Shown here: positions 43,955-56,314 of the stretch, one piece after another | Layout of the letters: each line of letters opens with the position of its first letter | How positions within the stretch are numbered: position 1 is the first letter of the stretch | Origin: Epiperipatus broadwayi | Taxonomy: Eukaryota; Onychophora; Udeonychophora; Euonychophora; Peripatidae | DNA length: 64,000 bases | NCBI GenBank assembly: GCA_028023455.1 | Contig: JAQFVV010000320.1 | Span: 806,001-870,000 of the forward strand | Reading direction: 5' to 3' | Position numbers and translations under genes: made by a program | The notes under the pieces: model-generated | The model's input: only the letters and a program-made list of their open reading frames with translations | Told to the model about the DNA's origin: nothing | The model's database searches: none

Positions 43955-44265
43955 CTAGAGAGTTGAGGAGTTTATGAAATTTCATGTGGCATTTATAAAG
44001 CTCCTTATATAGGTATGAGGAATCATAGCATCAGTACTAGAAAATATGAACATGCTAATGTAGTTAAACAACCTCATCATCATTCTCAAGCCATGCTATG
44101 GATTCGGGACACAATATTGATTTTTCTAATTCTAGGATCCTATCCAGATGTGACACTCTACCGATGTAAGACCAGAAAAACCATTGAGATAATAAGAAGA
44201 CCAAATTTTATCAATAAACATGATGACATATGCAAACTTTCTCCTATTTGGCAGGATTTTTAAAA
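43955..44265 (+). pseudogene. PLE C-terminal GIY-YIG relic
   Basis: The plus-strand frame open from 44015 reads from a YIG-like start into an RKYEH segment (Arg and His of the nuclease), then KTRKTIEIIRRP, NFINKHDD and LSPIWQDF. This order matches the end of many PLE proteins (a KR-IKEAI.I block and LS..W near the C-terminus). Upstream halves are lost. It is a third PLE lineage, distinct from the copies at 8023 and 49555. Confidence 0.55.
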
Positions 44266-47200
44266 AAACATTACTCTAAAAATTTTGACTTTTATTTTTG
44301 TAATTGTATATACTGTTTTTCTATTGGTGAAACTTTAACATTGTTATAAATCAGTGTTTATAGCACTTCTATAAGCATCTTTAAAATATTCTATTCATCA
44401 TACAATTGATGGCTTATTTAACCAAACTAAAGTGTTGGTATATTAATTATAAAAAATTATATATGGATGAACATGCAAAGTTATATATATATTGTAACCA
44501 TATGGGTTTCATGGCATACAACATAGTAGTGTGTGTGGACAAATATATATAAAGTTGAAAGGAAAAGTAGAAATAAACAATTTTGTTGTAGACATTTTCT
44601 ACAAGTACACTGAAATAACACAAAGGAATAAATAATTTTAAAGTTTAAAATAAAATTTCATTATGAAATAAACATTTAAAAAAGGTTTAAGTAAATATTT
44701 TTATTGAATTCTGATTTGAAATTAAAATAAGCATGTTTTATGTTAAAATAGATCTACTGATAATTGTAAAAATTCCCATATCTATTTTACAAATCTCTTT
44801 TTTAAAGTAAAGCCTGTAGATCATACTTTTGATAAAATTCAAAGTTGTTTTTAAAAGGATTAAAGTAGATTAAAAAAATTGATGAAGATTAAAAAAACAT
44901 TCTTGAGTTAATGAATTAAATTCAAATGCGTGTGGGCATATATAAAAATAGTGTGAATCAATGTTATTAATTCATTTATTATTTCTAATGTTAAATTTTT
45001 CTTTTCTTTTTTTTAAAAAGAAAATTATCATGAAATTCTGTTTCTATTCCAGCCAAGTTCTTTTGTTTTCCAATCTAGAAAATTTTTTGGAGTTTATTAT
45101 TATTTTTAATATTAAAATAAATCATCATTTTCAAAAAAGAAAGTTTCATTTAAAATTCACATCCTTGTGGTCTTATTTTCAATATTTTAAAAATAAAACC
45201 TGAGTTTTCCTCTCTCTTTGTAACAGTATTGGGAACAAGTAAGTTTCTAGACACAAATGTCATTTTTTTCTTTGTTTTATTTTTAGTTGACAAAAGTAAT
45301 TTACTTTAAAATTTTGTTAATTAGAAATTTTAAATGTCATTTTCAAATAAAATTATTTTAAATTCTATTGTTTCAATATATATAACACTACTCACCAGTT
45401 GTACTTTATACAGTACCTTTATCTGTGCCTCTCTGCATATAGATAAAACAATATATATATAAACTACTTCAGCAAGTTGATGCACTTTCTAGGTAAGCCG
45501 ATCCCTTCTAAACAGTAGTCTGGCTTATTGTCAGCTTTAGGAAAGGTACAATAAGCTGGTAACTGTTGACATACATTACAGTGAGTTCCCTTCAGTCTCT
45601 ATGCCATCTAACACACAATATATATATATATATACAGGCTGTGGATACCATAAAAGCTGGGCTTGCTTCCATGTGAATTCAAATTCTACCATTGTAAACT
45701 AGTAGCAGCAACTTGATTTGCACTGTCTTGACTTCAGTTATACCTTCATAGTAACTCTGTATAGCAAAACTTTAAAAACTCCTCTTAATTTTTTTTTCAA
45801 TCTTTTTATAGTCAGGGTGAAAAACACAGTAATCAAAAACAAGTTTTTCCTGTTTTGATTGAAAATGTTAGACACTTTTTCAATTCACATTAATTCTTTC
45901 AAAAACAACTTTGTAAAATACTTATCAAAACATGTCACCCAAACTTTAATTTAAAAAATTTAATCTAATCAAAATAGATCATGGAATTTTATAATTATTA
46001 TACCATAAAAACATGCATGTTTTAATTTCAAAATCAGAATTAATAAAATATTAAATAGACCTTTTTAAATGTTTAATTTATAATAATTTTTTTTTAAATT
46101 CAAAATTATTTAATCCTTAACTCTCATTCCAGTGTAATATAGAAAATTTTTACAAAAAAATGTTTTCTGTTTATTTATACTTTTCCTTTCAATTTTATAT
46201 ATATACATGCACATACACTACTATATTCTCTGCCATGAGACACATAACCATCTCAATATATATATATAGCAAATAACCTTTTCATAATGGCAATTGAAAA
46301 ATGACAATTTTCAGTTCAAACCTAGCTTGATTTCGCTAGTTAACATTTTTTCCCTTGTACTTGCTCCGACTACTTCTTTCAGAAAATTATATATTTAAAC
46401 ACTAAGTTTTTTCTGTTTCTCTCTTTTTCTCTATGGCAGCTAACTCCACTAAAAAAAGCATATAGCTTTATTTCTCAAGAGTTCAAAAGAAGTCAGAGTG
46501 CCAGAACTCTATCAAAATTGATTCTGGAAGAATTCAATCCCTAGTTGGATACTCTACCGCTGCATCAAACAGCATAAGGCCTAACTCTATTGATAACTAG
46601 TGACTTAATTTTATCTTCACTTGACTCAATTGCCACTAACTAATATTATTGAATATACTTATATTTCCACAAGATAATTTATGTGCACTGAAATTGAAAA
46701 CATTTTTTTTTTTCTTTTGCAAAAGTATGGCTGAAATATTTTTCTGAATGATGACATGACCTACTTTTTAAATTACTCTTTGTTTAAACCCCCATTTAAT
46801 TAATAAATTAAACACAAAAGAAAAATACCTCCTTTTCTCTTTGAACAACATACTAATTTGAGTTTATAAAATTGACAAATCCTTTACAAACAAAAATTGA
46901 ATTCACAATTTTCTATCTGTACATTAATTTTAATAATAAAACTATTTGACAAATACAAATGATACAGATTTTATTTCATATTGACAAATTGCTCTTAATT
47001 GCAAGTCTTCTGAAATTCCCATTCCTTACTTTCTATCACAATAAATATTAAATTTACTCATTATTCCTGTTATATTTTAATTATCTCCTGTTTAGCACAT
47101 TTACTGATCTCAATTTCATCTGTCCAAACAATTCAGAACTTCTGAATTACTTGTTTTAGTATTATGCTTTTTTTTATATAGGTACTTATGTGAATCATTT

Positions 47201-47968
47201 CTCATATAACCACATACGTGCTTAAACCATCAATATACATTTTTATATTACTATTTTCATTTTACATTACCTACATTTTATATTCTGGATTACTATACAA
47301 AATTATATTTTTAACTTTTAATATCTGCACATATATATATAGGGTTTTACAATAATATAGTACAAAAAACTTACCTCGTAACAGTAATGTTTCCTTTACA
47401 AAGAGTGAAACTGAAAACACCCACACCTAATGCAGGCAGTTATTAACTTTTTTGTTTATTTGGAGTTTGAGTTTGTAAGAGATGAACTGTGCTTATTTGA
47501 CTGGATAGCAGGCATGCAAATGCATAGGGAATCTTAAACATTTATTATTTAAGATATTTTCTCTCAATCGAAGAGGAAATTTTACTAATTAATTATTAAA
47601 CAATAAACACTTTTATTACACTATTTGCCAAAATTGTCTAGATTAAAATAATATCTATGCCTGAGCTTTGCAGAATGTATTTTTTTTATAAGACTGCTAA
47701 TTTTTAGAGAGCCCAAACAGACACTTCTTGCATTTGTGCAATAATCTGTCACTGGGCCAAACAATTCATCTCACAACTCTTTCTGCTTATTATTAACATC
47801 TGCATAAGGAATGGCCTCTTGACAGTAAATGGCAATATTGAATTCAAATCTTCAGACTTAGTTTTAAAATAGTAAGTGTTATATTTTCAAAACTTGGATT
47901 ATTATTTTAAATGATATATATAAAAAGATGACTTAAAAATACGGAATTATTCATTGCTCATTAAAGAT
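44266..47968. other. no gene recognised
   Basis: AT-rich, many short (AT)n runs (45598-45633, 46196-46205, 46255-46268). No coding, RNA or repeat signal I can support. Confidence 0.45.
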
Positions 47969-48035
47969 AGCTAATAGCAAGAAATTAGTCTGGGCATTTG
48001 GATATATTGCTACCATCTAATGCCCATAGATAGTT
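47969..48035 (+). repeat. decayed fragment of hairpin family 1
   Basis: AGAAATTAGTCTGGGCATTT and CATCTAATGCCCATAGATAG follow the order of the hammerhead 3' half and downstream region of family 1 with substitutions and gaps. Confidence 0.35.
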
Positions 48036-48599
48036 CTGAAATAATGTGAACTGAGAAAAATAATTACTCCTAATGCAAAAAAAAATATTTTATTAATTAA
48101 TTAATAGCTACAGACAATATGTATTTTTAAAATATATTGTTAAAGTATAAATGAGTATGAAAATTACAATTATTTTTTTAAAAGTTATGAAAGGGCATTA
48201 TAAAACATATTGGATTGAACTTTCAATTCAAATTCATTCTTTGAGATTATCAACGATAAACATGTAAATATAATATACTCTACAGGCAAAATGATATAAA
48301 TTAGTATTTAAAAGTTTTAGTTACATTAAATTTTACACAGAATGCATATATTTAGTCGATTTGAAAAATATACATTTTCGTACATGTAATTTGTAATAGT
48401 CCCACTTTTTGAATTTTAAATTGTTGACGAAGTTTCAGTTTAATTTATAAATATTTTCATTTTGAAACACATAAAAGAATTTACATTTTTTAAATATTTA
48501 TCTTAGCAGTCAGAAAATGATTTTAGCAAAACAACTTTTAGAGAAAATAAACTAATTTCTGTCCACCTGTAGTTTGGAATTTTCACTTATTGTTATCGT

Positions 48600-49132
48600 A
48601 CAAAAATCTGCTTGGTCGAGTGAGTTAAAACTCTAAACTTTTGATTGGTCAATTACAGAATCAGTGCTAAAAATATATTCATTTTTTAATTTTATATTCA
48701 TTTTAGTTTCATTTGTAAAAAGCAAATTAATAATTTGTCAGAATATGAAAGTGAACATAAGTTTTTTCAAAAATAAATTTCTATTTATAATTATAAAAAT
48801 ATTTTATAGTGGACAAACTAAAAAGAAAGTTGTAACCTATTAGAAAATGTTGAGCACATCAGTGATATTCTTTCTCAATTTACATTCATGTAAAAGTAAA
48901 TTTTTACTAAAATCTTAACTATTTTTCTAAAATAATTTTATTTTCAGCATATTTTATCAAAATAATTTATAATATGTATAAAAAAAAAAACAAATAAAAA
49001 AACACTTAAACATTCACTTTCATTTTCAAAATCAAAACAAAGAAGTTGGAGCGGTGAAAGTTATTGACAGGTGTTCCCTTTTGTTTGAAATAAGAACCAA
49101 TCAGCATCTAGGAAAGTTTACCTTCTCCCATT
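48600..49132. repeat. repeat A, copy of 52640-55120
   Basis: Starts CAAAAATCTGCTTGGTCGAG and ends AACCAATCAGCATCTAGGAA plus about 25 nt. It is collinear with repeat B on the other side of the minus-strand PLE, in the same orientation and roughly 80% alike by eye. It could be a degraded pLTR of that PLE or an independent repeat. Confidence 0.5.
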
Positions 49133-49554
49133 GATATAGCTTCTTATTTACATATTATTTAATATATCAACCACACAGTTCTGCTTTCCAAAATAGTTCA
49201 TAAATATCGAATATATAAATAAACAAACAAATTCCTTCTTTTAAAAACTTGCTTTTTATATTACTATAATCATCAATAAAAAATCCAACGTTTTGATTAT
49301 TTTGTATAGACTTTTTCAAGGCACACTAAACAATATACACATATATACATAATAATAGATATCACATATTCCAAAATAAAAAAAAATATTAAAAATTACA
49401 AAATATATTTACAATCAAAAATTCACTTTATCTCACTCCCCTTTCCTATTGCAAACAATCACAACATAATCACAAAAACCTCTTTTTTTAAAAAAAAAAA
49501 AAAATTATATATATCCTTTAAAAACATTCAATTAATAACCTATTATTTTAGTTT
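49133..49554. other. PLE 3' flank, no gene
   Basis: AT-rich region between repeat A and the PLE stop codon, with an A16 tract near 49488-49503. I looked for a hammerhead on the minus strand here and found none. Confidence 0.4.
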
Positions 49555-52500
49555 TTATTTTTCCATTAACATTCTATTTAATTCTGGTTTTATTTCATTT
49601 AATGAACTACCTTCCATTATCATTCTTTTATTGTATGACTTAACACATTCCAAAAGCTTTATTTCAAAATCCCCATGCTTAAATTTATTCATGTGAATGT
49701 AAACAGCAGAATTTTTATCACCTAAATGCTGTTTTAATCTAGTTTTTAATTTATTTTTACGAATCCCAACATATGCCTTTTCTACATTCTTTCTAAAACA
49801 ATCCAAATATTTTATCAAATAAACTAAGTTCATAATCTCTAACCTATTATAGTCCCCATTATTATTAATCAAAAAATTTAAACTTGCTTTCTTTTTATAA
49901 ACTGGATAAATTGAAACATTATATTTCCTATTAATCATTTTAATTAATTTCTTAACTTTAATAAATAAATCTTTGTATATATTGAAACCAACATAAATAA
50001 CTTTTTCTCTATTCCTATCCCTAACTAATCCCATTTTACTTTTTATTTTATTTGTATTAGAAAATAAATGTTCAACTACACCCTTAGGATAATCATTCAA
50101 AAAACATTCACTCTTAATAATATCAATCTCATTATTAAACAAATTATTATTTGAACATAACTTAATTGCTCTAACAATTTTATTATTAATAATAATAATT
50201 TTACTATGATTATCAATATCTGAAAAACAATTACTTGACAATCCAAAAAATGTTTTTTTTCTAAACACAGATGTTTCTATAACTACATTACCATTCCTAT
50301 CAATTTTTTTAAAAATTCTAAGATCCATATATTCAATAACATTAATGTATTCTTTTTCCATAGTAAACTTTATTTTTTCAACTCTACCATTAATATAATT
50401 CCAAAAATTATCTGCATTTCTTTTATTACCATTGAAAACCATAAAATAGTCGTCAACATACCTAACATAAAAAACTGGTTTATTCCTGTTATAATTAAAA
50501 AATTGCTCTTCAAACCTATACATATATATTCCTGCCAAAAAACTACTTAGACCATTACTCATACTTCAACCCTCTTTTTGCTTATAAAATCCATCCCCAT
50601 ATTTAAAAATAAGATCCCTACAATAAATCACTAATATCTCATATAAAAGAAAATCCTCAATTTTTAATTTTATCCTTTTATCCTTTCTATATAAATCCAT
50701 AATATTACAAATAGTAACCTCTAGAACAATGTTAGTATATATAATAACTATATCTAACTTTACAAAAAAACAAAACAAATTTTTAAAAATCTTATCATCT
50801 AAAAAAACTTTTAATTTACTAATAAACAATATAGAATTATTAACACAATTTGTTTCAAATAATGTAATATAATATTTAAAAATATTATTATACACCCACC
50901 TTGAAATTTTTTCATAGTAAGTATTACAAGTACACCTGGGTCTCTTTTTATGCAGACTTATTTAACACGATTTTGAAGTTATGCAATTCACGTTATACCG
51001 GAAGTCGAACTCCGATAATGCGCTATTACTTTAAATAATAAATTTTGTGCACTTACGTCATATTGAAAGTAATAGTACATTATTGGAATTTGACTTTCAT
51101 CTTAGTAATTTCAATATTTTCAGTGCTTTATAATAATAAGATTTTATGCAATAATGAAATTCAAATCATGATTTCCACATTTTATGTATACACACATTAA
51201 ATTTTACAAGATTATAATGTAAATTTGTTCAAACATTGTGTGTGTTAATTTTGCATTTTAAATCACATTCTGTTTTTGCTTTTTAAAAAAAAACGTAATC
51301 AATTATTAATCATTTAGTGTCCACAAGTTTATTTTTAAAAGGCGAGTAATAGCAGTGGGCACAATTAAAATTGAAAATTAAAAAATTAAAGACAAAAATA
51401 AGAATTTAATTTTTAGTTGTTAGATTAATTATTACTTACGTTGTCACCAGAAAACCATTAACACAACATGAGAGTGTCGTTGCCACTAGTTGTATTTCAT
51501 CTTGTGAAGAATCTGATTTTTTACCAGTTTGCAAACGAACCTGTTTAACGGCAAATAGCAATAATAATTAAAACGAGTATAAAAAAATGTAAATTATGCA
51601 TAAAAATATATTGTTTTGAATAAAATTAATTATAGTTAAAAAAAGTTTGTCTTGAATCAATTTTTTTCAAATTTGAAATTTTTTATTAGTCATATTTTAT
51701 TTCCTTATTTTTTTTTTGCGCAAATATTAAAGTAATTTTACATTGGTGCTTTGCTTTTACACGATTTTTGAAAAATCACAGTCCATATCCCCCCTTTTTT
51801 AAGGTAAGTTACATCTATTTTTGCACGATTTCGTTTGCGCGTGTTTTCTGAGGAACCTATCTATCGTGTAAAATGAGACCCAGGTGTACTAATAATTGGT
51901 CTCATTGGAATATCAGGCTTATGAATCTTAGGCAAACCATAAATTTTTGCACACTTTATATCCATTCTTTTTAATCTAAGCATGACTAATTTTTCCATAC
52001 AGCCTTTTTCATACATTAAAGTTAATACATTATTAACCTTTTTATTCATTAACATACTTTCATCTTTATTAATTCTTACAAAACATTCTTCCTTTAATAA
52101 AGTTAACATCTTTTTATTATATTCACTCTTGTTTAAAATAACCATACTCGATGTTTTATCGCCTTTTAAAAATAATAAATCCCCATGTTTATTTAGTATT
52201 CATATTTCTAATAATATACCATTCATTGAACTTACAATTATTTCCCCTTTTTTTAATATTATATCTATTTTTTAATTCAAATTCCAAATTCTTAAATCCA
52301 AATTTCAATTTATTAAATAAAAAATCCTTCTTCTTAACATTATCATTTATCTTATTACATTTGTATTCAATTAATTGCATTTTTGCCTTAATTTCAATAA
52401 TCTGCTTTTTAATATTACCATTAGCATTTAATGGTACATAATTCAAATCCCTTTTTTAAACATCCATCTCTTCATCACTAAAAATAGTATTAGTAAAATT

Positions 52501-52640
52501 AATAACAAAATTCTTATTTCACTTTTTATAACTATTATTATCATTATTTTTGTTATCACATCTTTTAACCATCAAATCAATACATTTTTTACAAGGCCTT
52601 TCTAAAATCTTATTTTTAAGAAAATATACTCTTTCCGTGA
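49555..52640 (-). pseudogene. Penelope-like RT/GIY-YIG gene, broken
   Basis: Minus-strand PLE. From its 5' side: a segment aligned with the N-region of the plus PLE (VINFT...NYVPLN near 52440-52500), then DKTSSMVILNKSEYNKKM and YGLPKIHKP near 51920, RPIIS near 51890, a 954-bp insertion (50933-51886), then the rest of the palm. A TGA at 50566-50568 sits in the conserved KEG.SMSNGLS motif. The catalytic YVDD lies near 50452-50463. A C-terminal GIY-YIG follows (YLIKYLDCF, YVGIR, R and H). The part after the stop is open for 335 aa. An extra stop lies near 52530. The N-terminal end is lost or displaced by repeat B. Confidence 0.75.
50933..51886. mobile_element. TA-flanked DNA transposon, non-autonomous
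   Basis: Ends CACCTGGGTCTC and GAGACCCAGGTG are perfect 12-bp inverted repeats with imperfect extension. TA lies on both sides (50931-50932, 51887-51888). Removing it with one TA leaves the PLE frame continuous from RPIIST into the next conserved stretch, which confirms the boundaries. TA duplication suggests the Tc1/mariner group or a relative. No transposase inside 954 bp; an inner inverted repeat lies around 50995-51110. Confidence 0.75.
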
Positions 52641-52866
52641 CAAAAATTCTGGTTGGCCGAGTGAGGTAAAACTCTAAACTTTTGTTTGGTCAATTACAGA
52701 ATCAGCAAAAGATATATTCATCTTTTAATATTGTATTCATTTTAATTTCGTTTGTAAAAAGTATATTAATAATTTGTCAGATTATGAAAGTAAATGAAAG
52801 TTTTTTCAAAAATAAATTTCTATTTAGAATTATAAAAATAGTCCATAGTGGAGAAACTAAAAAGAT
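52640..52866. repeat. repeat B, left part
   Basis: Collinear with the left half of repeat A. It ends at AAAAAGAT (52859-52866), the duplicated target of the element inserted at 52867-54809. Confidence 0.5.
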
Positions 52867-54809
52867 TGTGATAAAAATCTCGGCCTCAGGGTGGCCTTTG
52901 AGCCTTTCATCATCAGATTTTCAATTGGATGGACGGTTGAAAAGTTGGAGTGTGGAGTAGATTGACGCCTGTCCATTAAAGTATGAGGTTTGGTTATCTT
53001 AATATATATCTGAGCACTTATAGCATATATGTGTGGAGATGGTAATCTGGACCAACTGTTGATTGCTGGTTTAGCATGAAATACATATATTGGTGATTAT
53101 TTATCTTTTCAACATATATGTGTTCAAGTGCATCAGTGTTATGAGATAGTGTGGAGAGTGGTGGGTCATGTGAAAGTCTGTGCTCATATACCCTATATAT
53201 ATTACACATATCATCATCATCATTATCAACCATTATCAATCCACTGCAGGATGAAGGTCTCTCCAAGTTTAATCCATCTTCTCCGATCTTCATCTTCTCT
53301 TCTTCACATCACCCCTGCACACTTTTTTATTTCATCCATCCATCTGACATGTGGTCTCTTTCTGGGTCTTTTACAATCTCTTGGAATCCAGTTTAAAATT
53401 TCAATTGTCCATCTATTATCATCTTTTCTAGCAATATGACCAGCCCAACTCCACTTCAATCTTTTAATTTTTTCAATGAGGTCAGTAACACCTGTTTGTT
53501 CTCTTACCCATACATTGCGTTTTTGATCCCTTCTTGTTACTCCCAACATGCATCTCTCCATACTTCTTTGAGTGGTCTGAAGTCTCTGTATTGCTCTTCT
53601 ATTAAGTGTCCAAGTCTCAGATCCATAAGTAAGAACTGGTAAAACACATTTGTTAAAAACCTTCCTTTTCAAACACATAGGCATATTTCCTTTTAGTATC
53701 AAGTTATTTCTACCAAAAGCACTCCAACCAAGTTTAATTCTATGATTAATTTCTTCCATTATGTTTCCATCTGTATTAATAATCTGACCAAGGTATTTGT
53801 AACTGTTAACTTCCTCTAATTCATCATAATCAATCTTTATTTTCATAGTTTGAGCAAATCGATTAAACATTACTTTAGTCTTTCTAACATTTATCTTTAG
53901 TCCTACTTTCCTCTGATAATTCCTGCAACATATCCTGCAGCTCTAAAGCATTATTTGCAAAAACAACTACATCATCTGCGAAATCTAAATGACTTAAATA
54001 ATCTCCATTTACTTTCAGTCCTTTAGTTTCCCATTTTAATCCACAAAATACTTCTTGCAGCACTGCTGTAAAAAGTTTTGGAGATATGGAGTCACCTTGT
54101 CTTACACCTTTCTCAATGTTGACTTTCCCAGTATCATTATGTAATCTAATTGTTGCTGTTGCATTTTTATAAATATTCTTCAAAATATGACAATATCCTG
54201 GATCTATACCTTGATGATCCAATGCTTTAATCACTGAAGAAATGTTTATAGAATCAAACGCCTTTTCATAATCTACAAATCCAAAACATAATGACAACTC
54301 ATATTCATTTGTCCTTTCTATAACTTCTCTCAACACCTAGATATGATCTATTGTACTAAAACCACTTTTAAATCCAGCTTGTTCTCTTGGTTGGTAGAAA
54401 TCCAATGTTCTCTGTAGACGAGTTGTAATTATCTTGGTAAAATTTTTATATAAAACTGATAAAAGGCTGATAGGTCTGTAATTTCTAATATCTTCTTTAT
54501 CACTTTTTTTAAATATTAATATTATTACTGCATTCTTCCAATCATCCGGAACATCTTTCTATTTCATCACCTGCTTCTTTTAATATATCAATTATAATTC
54601 CATCATTACCTGGAGCCTTTCCCTTCTTCATACATTTAATTGCGTGTCTCACTTCTTCATTTAAAATTCTGGGCAATTCGGAAGATATAATAGATATAGG
54701 AGGTACTTGTTCTTTATTACTATATAATTCTTGATAAAAATCTTCTACCAATTTCATGATGATTACATATATAGACACAAGTATATAATAAGCCTGTGTG
54801 TTTTCTGTT
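52867..54809. mobile_element. insertion in repeat B, itself carrying an RTE LINE
   Basis: Bounded by an 8-bp duplication AAAAAGAT (52859-52866 and 54810-54817) inside otherwise continuous repeat B. About 340 bp of unidentified sequence (52867-53205) and a short piece (54763-54809) surround the RTE fragment. The ends TGTGATAAAAATC and TTTTCTGTT are not inverted repeats. Its class is unknown. Confidence 0.4.
53206..54762 (-). pseudogene. RTE-clade LINE, 5'-truncated
   Basis: Minus strand. From 54762: KGKAPGNDGI, then NYRPISLLSVLYK near 54480, QAGF near 54375, FVDYEKAFDSI near 54260, GVRQGDSISPKLF near 54090, the catalytic LDFADD near 53975, and post-RT blocks YKYLGQIINTDGNIM, GSETWTL and RLKWSWAGHIAR to a stop near 53304. 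Frame is broken at about 54540, 54337 and 53875. The endonuclease is missing. The 3' end is a (ATG/ATT) trinucleotide-like tail at 53211-53245, typical of RTE. Possible short duplication TACACATAT/TACATATAT. Confidence 0.8.
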
Positions 54810-55120
54810 AAAAAGATCGTTGTAACCTATTACAAAGTATTATTTACGTCATGAACTTTCTTTCTCAATTTACGTTCTGTAAAAGTAAAGAATTTTTTTA
54901 AATCTTACTATTTTTGTAAAATAACTATATTTTCAGCATATTTTATCTAAATAATTTATAATATGTCAAAAAATACTTTTAAAATGCTCTAAAACGTTCA
55001 TTTTCGTTTTCAAAATCAAAACAAAAAAGTTGCAGAGATGAAAAGCGGTTTCTTTAATCATCTTGATCAACAACCAATCAGCGACTAGGAAAGACCGCCT
55101 TCTTCCATTGTTAAAGGTTA
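54810..55120. repeat. repeat B, right part
   Basis: Collinear with the right half of repeat A, from TTGTAACCTATTA to ACCAATCAGCGACTAGGAAA. See 48600-49132. Confidence 0.5.
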
Positions 55121-55182
55121 AATTGAATATTATTGTCTTTTTACTTGCAAAATAATTCCAAGAGAGGGCAGCATCTTACGGT

Positions 55183-55525
55183 ACTAACAGGTTTATCTAG
55201 GCATAATTGCTGAGATATTCTTGACTTCGTTTAAGGAGAAGCAACAATACATCACATCACATCACATAAGAATAAATATGAAAAAGTGATTATACAGAAA
55301 GTGGATTATTGGTTTTTATGCTGGGTTTGGGAAAAGATAAGGGGGATTTATATATAAAGGCCATAGAGTTGATAAAGATTATGTTGTAGAAATGAAATGG
55401 AGCAGAATATGGGAAAATTTAGACTGGGGAATGGAAAATAAAGTGTCTAACAGGTTTTTCTGGGTATAATTGTTGAGAGATTCTTGACTCCGTTTAAGGA
55501 GAAGCTACAGTACATCACATCACAT
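55183..55525 (+). pseudogene. two head-to-tail 3' fragments of the CR1-type LINE
   Basis: 55183-55267 is a 3' UTR with CATCA tail. 55268-55525 contains the end of ORF2, the UTR and a second tail. Each tail is followed by AAG. Two independent short insertions or one dimeric template would explain it. Confidence 0.7.
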
Positions 55526-55582
55526 AAGCTTTAATAATATGACCCCGCGTTAGAAATGACGTAATTCGAGAGACTTTAAGCC

Positions 55583-55938
55583 GTGATCGTTTATAACCGG
55601 AGAAGTCATGGAACTAATCTTCTTAAATTATCATATATAACTCTGACAATTCAGCTTTTTTTTATACGCCAATTTTTTAACATAATCTCCCATTTTAATA
55701 TATACTTATACCCAAAAGTCCTCACAAATCTCTTTAAAGAAATAAATTTAGGAATTACACTAACAAACATTTTTTTAAAAATTTTATGTCTAATGTTATT
55801 TTGAACTTTCAACTTATTCTTCATCCATTTGTTAATGACATCAATAGACTTTTTAAAATCCATATTGTCTATAAAATTGTCCAAAAATCTTTTTAAATAA
55901 TCAATAAATTTTTCCATGTTATAATTGTAATTATCCAT
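55583..55938 (-). pseudogene. possible PLE N-terminal relic
   Basis: Minus-strand open stretch 55938-55651 ending at a stop: lysine-rich, with a KIFKKMFVSVIPKFISLKRF segment that resembles the N-terminal part of PLE proteins (a basic helix, then I/V-P-K and basic residues). It lies upstream, in the right orientation, of the PLE relic at 49555-52640, so it may be that gene's missing start displaced by later insertions. Confidence 0.35.
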
Positions 55939-56191
55939 ATTATTTTACTTTATAAAATTGTCTACATTATTATTGTAATATTATTGATTTTTTACTTGTA
56001 AAATAAGGTACTTTTTTTTTTTTTTTGTTTAAATATCTAATTGTATTTTTTTTTTACAACATAAGTTATATATTTTCTTTTTTTAAGTTAAAGAGATTAT
56101 TAAAAAAGTTATAAGAGAATAACAAAAAGTTACTTTGATTTTTGCTAAGATAAGAAAGCAACTTTTTATCGCAAAGCAATTAGCAGTATTT

Positions 56192-56300
56192 TTTTTTTCA
56201 TATGTCATAGCACCGGCCGGGACCGAGCCCACAACCGTCTGCAACCAACTTCTTGCTTGCAAGGCAACCGCGATGACCTCTCGGCTAACAGCACTTGACA
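56192..56300 (-). repeat. tRNA-derived SINE
   Basis: Same family as 7330 and 11182. Minus-strand head GCTGTTAGCCGAGAGGTCAT, B-box-like GGGCTCGGTCCCGG, end GCTATGACATATG plus an A tract. It has a perfect 14-bp duplication AATTAGCAGTATTT (56178-56191 and 56301-56314). Confidence 0.75.
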
Positions 56301-56314
56301 AATTAGCAGTATTT

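Noticed and set aside
44961-45203. 80-aa open frame
   Set aside because: Composition is that of AT-rich random sequence, with no domain, no homologue in the window and no splice context.
52470-52640. Hammerhead in the minus-strand PLE flank
   Set aside because: Scanned both flanks of that PLE for CUGANGA and GAAA in register; none found.
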